Part shown: positions 6,154-9,438 of the stretch, piece by piece
Numbering within the stretch: the first letter of the stretch is position 1
How the letters are laid out: the number at the start of each line of letters is the position of its first letter
DNA from: an uncultured Coleofasciculus sp.
GTDB lineage: Bacteria > Cyanobacteriota > Cyanobacteriia > Cyanobacteriales > Coleofasciculaceae
Direction of reading: 5' to 3'
NCBI GenBank assembly: GCA_902805485.1
Contig: CADCTM010000604.1
Coordinates: 1-9,438 of the forward strand
DNA: 9,438 nucleotides
Position numbers and translations under genes: made by a program
Notes under the pieces: generated by a model
The model's database searches: none
What the model saw: the letters and a program-made list of their open reading frames with translations, nothing else
Told to the model about the DNA's origin: nothing

Positions 6154-6158
6154 AGGAG
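6154..6158 (+). promoter_or_regulatory. Ribosome binding site AGGAG
   Basis: AGGAG ends 3 bases before the ATG at 6162. The spacing is short, but this is a clear purine core and it supports the start of the small gene. Confidence 0.45.
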
Positions 6159-6161
6159 TGT

Positions 6162-6305
6162 ATGAGTTACTTAACGCGGCTGAGTCCTTGGTGCATCGTT
6201 CGCCAACTGCCGAACCTAAAATCGCCCACAGTCGCGCCGTTTCGTCGCCGTAATGACGCCGAGGCACATCTGCAAATTCTCCAGCGCCTCATGCAAGCTT
6301 TTTGA
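6162..6305 (+). CDS. Small basic protein, apparently truncated by a frameshift
   Basis: The open frame encodes 47 residues: MSYLTRLSPWCIVRQLPNL, then a basic FRRRNDAEAHLQILQRLM segment, then QAF and TGA. I recall short cyanobacterial hypotheticals with this MSYLTRL...W/CIVR...RRRNDAEAHL layout that continue with a hydrophobic tail of the form (A)SF-I-V-F-(D/E). Here the stop interrupts just before that tail. The -1 frame after the T-run at 6299-6303 reads LIVFECRTPGLAP and stops at 6341-6343, giving a 60-residue product. This supports a one-base deletion in the T-run, a sequencing error, or recoding. The function of the family is unknown to me. It is the first gene of a plus-strand group with the 122-residue protein and the Rpn nuclease. 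Confidence 0.65.
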   Translation: MSYLTRLSPWCIVRQLPNLKSPTVAPFRRRNDAEAHLQILQRLMQAF

Positions 6306-6343
6306 TTGTTTTTGAATGTCGAACCCCAGGACTAGCACCATGA
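6299..6343 (+). other. Frameshifted 3' remainder of the small gene (T5 slip site and -1 frame tail)
   Basis: The codons GCT TTT TGA end the zero frame over a T5 run (6299-6303). Moving back one base re-pairs TTT with TTT and continues TTG ATT GTT TTT GAA to a TGA at 6341-6343. That stop overlaps the ATG at 6340 as ATGA, the classic overlap of translationally coupled genes. The fit implies that the -1 frame was, or still is, the natural end of the gene. Confidence 0.55.
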
Positions 6344-6708
6344 CAGCCTTATATCGCCGGATTAAACCTTATTCCTTTCCAATTACCATCGACTTAATTG
6401 CCCGACTATTGCGAATTCCCAAATCGTTAATTGTCCGAGCCGAATGTTGGGCATATGTTTTATTTGTCCACCGCCACGACAAAGGAGGACAATTCATCAG
6501 TTACCGTAAACTCGCCCAATGGCTTGAATCAATCGTTCAGTTAATTCAAGAAACGACAACTTTCGATGACTTATGGCAGTTAGGACTATGGATTAAACAA
6601 GAAAGTGAAAAGTTTGACTATACCAAGCTGGTACTGGAATATCTGCGAGACATTTGGGCGAAACATCGAGACTACCTCAGAAGAATCCCAGAGCCAGGAA
6701 GTGCCTGA
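6340..6708 (+). CDS. Protein of unknown function, 122 residues
   Basis: The ATG at 6340 is preferred over the in-frame ATG at 6316. AGGA (6328-6331) lies 8 bases before it, the restored small gene ends on it as ATGA, and no ribosome binding site precedes 6316. The product begins MTALYRRIKPYSFPITIDLI and looks mostly helical, with LLRIPKSLIVRAECWAYVLFVHRHDKGG in the first half and Trp-rich helices (QWLESIVQLIQ, DLWQLGLWIKQ, YLRDIWAKHRDYL) in the second. It is basic, soluble or peripheral, and has no clear signal peptide. I do not recognise the family. The nuclease gene starts 47 bases after its TGA, so the two may share a transcript. Confidence 0.65.
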   Translation: MTALYRRIKPYSFPITIDLIARLLRIPKSLIVRAECWAYVLFVHRHDKGGQFISYRKLAQWLESIVQLIQETTTFDDLWQLGLWIKQESEKFDYTKLVLEYLRDIWAKHRDYLRRIPEPGSA

Positions 6709-6755
6709 TATCAAGCTCGTACAGATTAAACCAAACCACCAATTCCTACAAGTTC

Positions 6756-7574
6756 GTGAAAACCGACACCATCTTCTATCGCCTGTTTCAAACCTTCCCC
6801 AGCATCTTCTTTGAACTGATCAATCATCCTCCCGAAGAAGCTGCCACTTATCAATTTGCATCTGTTGAAATCAAACAACTAGCATTCAGAATTGATGGAG
6901 TATTTCTGCCATCACTGGAAACAGCGCATCAACCCATTTACTTTTTAGAAGTTCAATTTCAACCTGATCCTAAATTTTACTCACGATTCTTTGCAGAAAT
7001 TTTCCTCTACCTCGATAAAACCGAACTAAAAAATGATTGGCGAGGGGTTGTGGTTTATCCAACCCGAAGTATAGAACCAGCAGAAACGAAGCGGTATCAG
7101 GAAATACTTGATTCTGGGCGAGTCAGCCGAATTTATCTCGATGAGTTAGGCAATGCCACACAACCATCAATTGGCGTCGAAACCGTTAAATTAGTCATTG
7201 AGCCAGAAGCAAGCGCTGGAATACGAGCCAGAGAATTAATCGACCAGGTAAGGCAGGAGATAATCGATGAAAAAGCCAAGCAAGAATTAATACAATTGAT
7301 AGAAACAATCTTGGTCTACAAGCTACCCAATAAAAGCCGAGAGGAGATAGAACAAATGTTAGGTCTAAGTGAGTTAAAGCAAACGAGAGTGTATCAAGAA
7401 GCCAAGCTTGAAGGCAAGTTAGAAGGCAAGTTAGAAGGCAAGTTAGAAGGCAAGCTTGAAACAGTCCCTTATCTGTTGTCATTAGGGGCAAGCGTGGAGC
7501 AGATTGCTGAGGCATTAGGTTTAGACCTGGAATCTGTGCGGCAAGCGGCTCAACAGCAGCAGTCCTCCGATTGA
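6756..7574 (+). CDS. Rpn-family recombination-promoting nuclease / putative transposase (DUF2887-like)
   Basis: From the GTG at 6756 the product is 272 residues and begins MKTDTIFYRLFQTFPSIFFE, the usual opening of this family. The frame is open further upstream to an ATG at 6654, but that part overlaps the preceding gene and does not look conserved. The PD-(D/E)XK-type core shows E38, D47 in FRIDGVF and E65-V-Q67 in YFLEVQFQ, followed by FYSRFFAEIFLYL. Family members are known or predicted DNA endonucleases, related to Rpn proteins that promote RecA-independent recombination. A charged helix with four-residue GKLE repeats (about 217-235) links to a C-terminal helical segment, LLSLGASVEQIAEALGLDLESV. 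Cyanobacteria carry many paralogues, often considered mobile. No ribosome binding site precedes the GTG. Confidence 0.88.
   Translation: MKTDTIFYRLFQTFPSIFFELINHPPEEAATYQFASVEIKQLAFRIDGVFLPSLETAHQPIYFLEVQFQPDPKFYSRFFAEIFLYLDKTELKNDWRGVVVYPTRSIEPAETKRYQEILDSGRVSRIYLDELGNATQPSIGVETVKLVIEPEASAGIRARELIDQVRQEIIDEKAKQELIQLIETILVYKLPNKSREEIEQMLGLSELKQTRVYQEAKLEGKLEGKLEGKLEGKLETVPYLLSLGASVEQIAEALGLDLESVRQAAQQQQSSD
7404..7460 (+). repeat. 12-bp in-frame tandem repeat in the Rpn gene
   Basis: Units of AAG(C/T)T(T/A)GAAGGC start at 7404, 7416, 7428 and 7440, with a partial fifth copy at 7452-7460. The middle three are identical (AAGTTAGAAGGC) and the flanks read AAGCTTGAA. They encode K-L-E-G repeats. 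Being a multiple of three, copy-number change would lengthen or shorten the linker without breaking the frame. Confidence 0.9.
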
Positions 7575-7738
7575 GACTTCCAGACGAAAAGCCAAATTAC
7601 CTCTAACGGTTTCCAACCCGAAATCAAAAAATTAGCAGAACCAAATTTGCGGTTAAATTTTGTTACGATTAACTCGGATATTAAACCATCTGCGATCCTA
7701 AGCTCGTAGTAAGTTTTCATCTTCCCTTCATCTGCCTT

Positions 7739-7743
7739 GGAGA
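7739..7743 (+). promoter_or_regulatory. Ribosome binding site GGAGA
   Basis: GGAGA sits 7 bases before the ATG at 7751 and supports that start for the ABC-F gene. The 176-base spacer from 7575 shows no convincing -35/-10 pair and no clear terminator for the upstream nuclease gene. Confidence 0.6.
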
Positions 7744-7750
7744 CCCTGTA

Positions 7751-9438
7751 ATGCTGCGACTCGAACATATCAGTAAAATTTACCCCACGGGTGAAATCCT
7801 CAAGGATGTCAACTGGGAAGTGAAGCCTGGGGATCGCATTGGTCTTGTGGGCGTCAATGGTGCCGGAAAATCGACCCAACTGAAGATTATTGCCGGGGAG
7901 ATAGAACCGACGGCTGGAGAAGTGATTCGTCCAGCTAGCTTGCATATCGCCTACCTTACCCAAGAATTTGAAGTAGATCCTACCCGCACCGTTAGGGAAG
8001 AATTTTGGACAGTCTTTAGAGAAGCAAACGATGTGCAGCACGGGCTGACACAGGTGCAGCGAGACATGGAAACGGCTAACCCAGAGGAATTAGACCGCCT
8101 GATCAATAAGCTAGACCGACTACAGCGGCAATTTGAAGCCTTAGACGGCTACGGCTTGGAGGCACAGATCGAGAAGATTTTACCAGAGATGGGATTTCAG
8201 GCAGAAGATGGCGATCGCCTTGTGAGTGCCTTTAGTGGCGGCTGGCAAATGCGGATGAGTTTAGGCAAAATCTTACTGCAAAAACCCGATTTATTACTCC
8301 TGGACGAGCCAACAAACCATCTAGATTTAGAAACTATCGAGTGGTTAGAAATATACCTAAAAGGATTAAAAAATCCGATGGTAATTGTTTCCCATGACCG
8401 AGAATTTCTTGACCGCCTTTGTACCCAAATTGTCGAAACGGAACGAGGAGTTTCTACCACATATTTAGGTAACTATTCAGCTTATCTGCAACAAAAAGCC
8501 GAAATGCAGGAAGCTCAAATGAGTGCCTACGAACGCCAGCAAAAGGAAATAGAAAAACAGCAAACCTTTGTAGACCGCTTCCGGGCAAGTGCAACTCGCA
8601 GTACTCAAGCAAAAAGCCGCGAGAAACAATTAGATAAAGTCGAGCGAATTGAAGCGCCAACAGGTGGGCTAAGAACCCTCCATTTTCGCTTTCCCCCAGC
8701 GCCTCGGAGTGGTCGTGAAGTGGTAGAAATTAAAGACTTGGTTCATGCCTACGATGACAAGATTTTGTTTTTGGGAGCAAATTTACTAATTGAAAGAGGC
8801 GATCGCGTTGCCTTCCTAGGTCCTAATGGGGCTGGAAAATCCACACTCCTGCACTTAATGATGGGTATGGAAAAGCCTACCGAAGGCACTGTTGAATTAG
8901 GCAGTCACAATGTTCTTCCGGGCTACTTCGAGCAGAATCAGGCAGAAGCTTTGGATTTAAACCGAACAGTCATGGAAACAATTCATGATGAAGTTCCTGA
9001 CTGGAAAAACGAAGAAGTCCGCACTTTATTAGGACGGTTTTTGTTTAGTGGGGAGACGGTTTATAAAAAAGTTGAATCCTTGAGTGGAGGTGAAAAAGCG
9101 CGTCTGGCATTGGCAAAGATGCTGTTACGTCCAGCTAATTTACTAATTTTGGATGAGCCAACAAATCACTTAGATATTCCCGCTAAAGAAATGCTGGAAG
9201 AATCGATTCAAAATTATGACGGTACAGTAATTATTGTCTCCCACGACCGTTATTTTATTTCTCAGGTTGCTAATAAGATTGTGGAAATTCGGGATGGGGA
9301 ATTTCGCACTTATTTAGGAGATTATCATTACTATTTGGATAAAATCGCCGAAGAAAAAGAGCAGGCAAGGTTAGCAAAGATTATGGGAGAGAAGGCGATG
9401 AAGAAAGCAGAAAAAGCAGCGAAGAAAGCGGAAAGCAA
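7751..9438 (+). CDS. ABC-F family ATP-binding protein (Uup/EttA-like), C-terminus cut by window edge
   Basis: The 562 codons present hold two ABC ATPase domains and no membrane domain, the ABC-F layout. Domain 1 has Walker A GVNGAGKST (34-42), signature FSGGWQMR (161-168) and Walker B LLLLDEPTNHLD (D185, E186). Domain 2 has GPNGAGKST (357-365), LSGGEKARLALAKM (444-457), LLILDEPTNHLD (D468, E469) and SHDRYF. The interdomain linker (about 230-325) is a charged helical hairpin, QQKAEMQEAQMSAYERQQKE. ABC-F proteins of this kind act on ribosomes, often relieving stalled translation. The start MLRLEHISKIYPTGEIL is supported by GGAGA. A Lys/Ala-rich tail (from about 535) runs off the edge, so the end and exact subfamily are undetermined. 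There is no sign of a resistance-type specialisation. Confidence 0.95.
   Translation, partial: MLRLEHISKIYPTGEILKDVNWEVKPGDRIGLVGVNGAGKSTQLKIIAGEIEPTAGEVIRPASLHIAYLTQEFEVDPTRTVREEFWTVFREANDVQHGLTQVQRDMETANPEELDRLINKLDRLQRQFEALDGYGLEAQIEKILPEMGFQAEDGDRLVSAFSGGWQMRMSLGKILLQKPDLLLLDEPTNHLDLETIEWLEIYLKGLKNPMVIVSHDREFLDRLCTQIVETERGVSTTYLGNYSAYLQQKAEMQEAQMSAYERQQKEIEKQQTFVDRFRASATRSTQAKSREKQLDKVERIEAPTGGLRTLHFRFPPAPRSGREVVEIKDLVHAYDDKILFLGANLLIERGDRVAFLGPNGAGKSTLLHLMMGMEKPTEGTVELGSHNVLPGYFEQNQAEALDLNRTVMETIHDEVPDWKNEEVRTLLGRFLFSGETVYKKVESLSGGEKARLALAKMLLRPANLLILDEPTNHLDIPAKEMLEESIQNYDGTVIIVSHDRYFISQVANKIVEIRDGEFRTYLGDYHYYLDKIAEEKEQARLAKIMGEKAMKKAEKAAKKAES

Noticed and set aside
6010..6267. Minus-strand 85-residue frame ending at 6010
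   Set aside because: It lies antisense to the small plus-strand gene at 6162, has no ribosome binding site, and covers the candidate promoter region. The plus-strand reading has a recognisable pattern and a ribosome site.
6316..6339. Earlier in-frame ATG for the 122-residue protein
   Set aside because: There is no ribosome site before 6316, whereas 6340 has AGGA at suitable spacing and an ATGA overlap with the restored upstream gene.
6654..6755. Upstream extension of the nuclease frame to an ATG at 6654
   Set aside because: The extension overlaps the 6340-6708 gene and lacks family-like sequence. The family's usual N-terminus begins at the GTG at 6756.
7404..7460. Possible CRISPR array
   Set aside because: The 12-bp units are contiguous with no spacers and lie in frame inside a coding region.
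7195..7515. Minus-strand 106-residue frame with CLLT repeats
   Set aside because: It is the shadow of the GKLE-coding 12-bp repeat in the nuclease gene.
7550..8041. Minus-strand 163-residue frame
   Set aside because: It runs antisense through the start of the ABC-F gene, whose Walker A motif is unmistakable on the plus strand.

Overview
The window looks like a chromosomal segment from a cyanobacterium, probably a filamentous one. Nine copies of the octamer GCGATCGC (the HIP1 motif) occur at 474, 1264, 2168, 3027, 3402, 5645, 6092, 8211 and 8799, a density typical of cyanobacteria. The gene content agrees: a three-domain diflavin flavoprotein with the extra flavin-reductase module found in oxygenic phototrophs, a long pentapeptide-repeat protein, and an Rpn/DUF2887-type nuclease.

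Layout. Bases 1-351 hold the C-terminal part of a SMI1/KNR4-like (SUKH) protein, followed on the same strand by a complete Flv1/Flv2-type flavodiiron protein (394-2163). A 223-base spacer with a long inverted repeat and an 11-bp-periodic, Pho-box-like array precedes a small unknown protein (2387-2647). A stand-alone receiver-domain response regulator (2669-3037, TTG start) and a PAP2-superfamily membrane phosphatase (3112-3819, TTG start) follow. The phosphatase converges, with only 7 bases between stops, on two minus-strand genes: a Gly/Ala/Val/Trp/Phe-rich membrane protein (4630-3827) and, upstream of it, a pentapeptide-repeat protein (5370-4699). After a gene-poor gap comes a minus-strand HTH protein (5912-5652) with a palindrome directly in front of its start codon.

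Divergent from the HTH gene is a plus-strand set: a small protein (6162-6305) that appears to be cut short by a one-base frameshift, an unknown 122-residue protein (6340-6708), and an Rpn-family nuclease (6756-7574) with an in-frame 12-bp tandem repeat. Restoring the small gene's frame makes it end at 6343, overlapping the next start by ATGA. The window closes with an ABC-F ATPase (7751 to the edge) that lacks only its extreme C-terminus.

How the genes work together. Most neighbours look functionally independent: O2 photoreduction, signalling, lipid or isoprenoid phosphate hydrolysis and ribosome-associated ABC-F function. Two groupings may be real units. One is the pentapeptide and membrane-protein pair, which share a short Cys-bounded motif at their facing ends. 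The other is the HTH / small protein / 122-residue protein / Rpn cluster. No tRNA, rRNA, CRISPR array or complete insertion sequence was seen.
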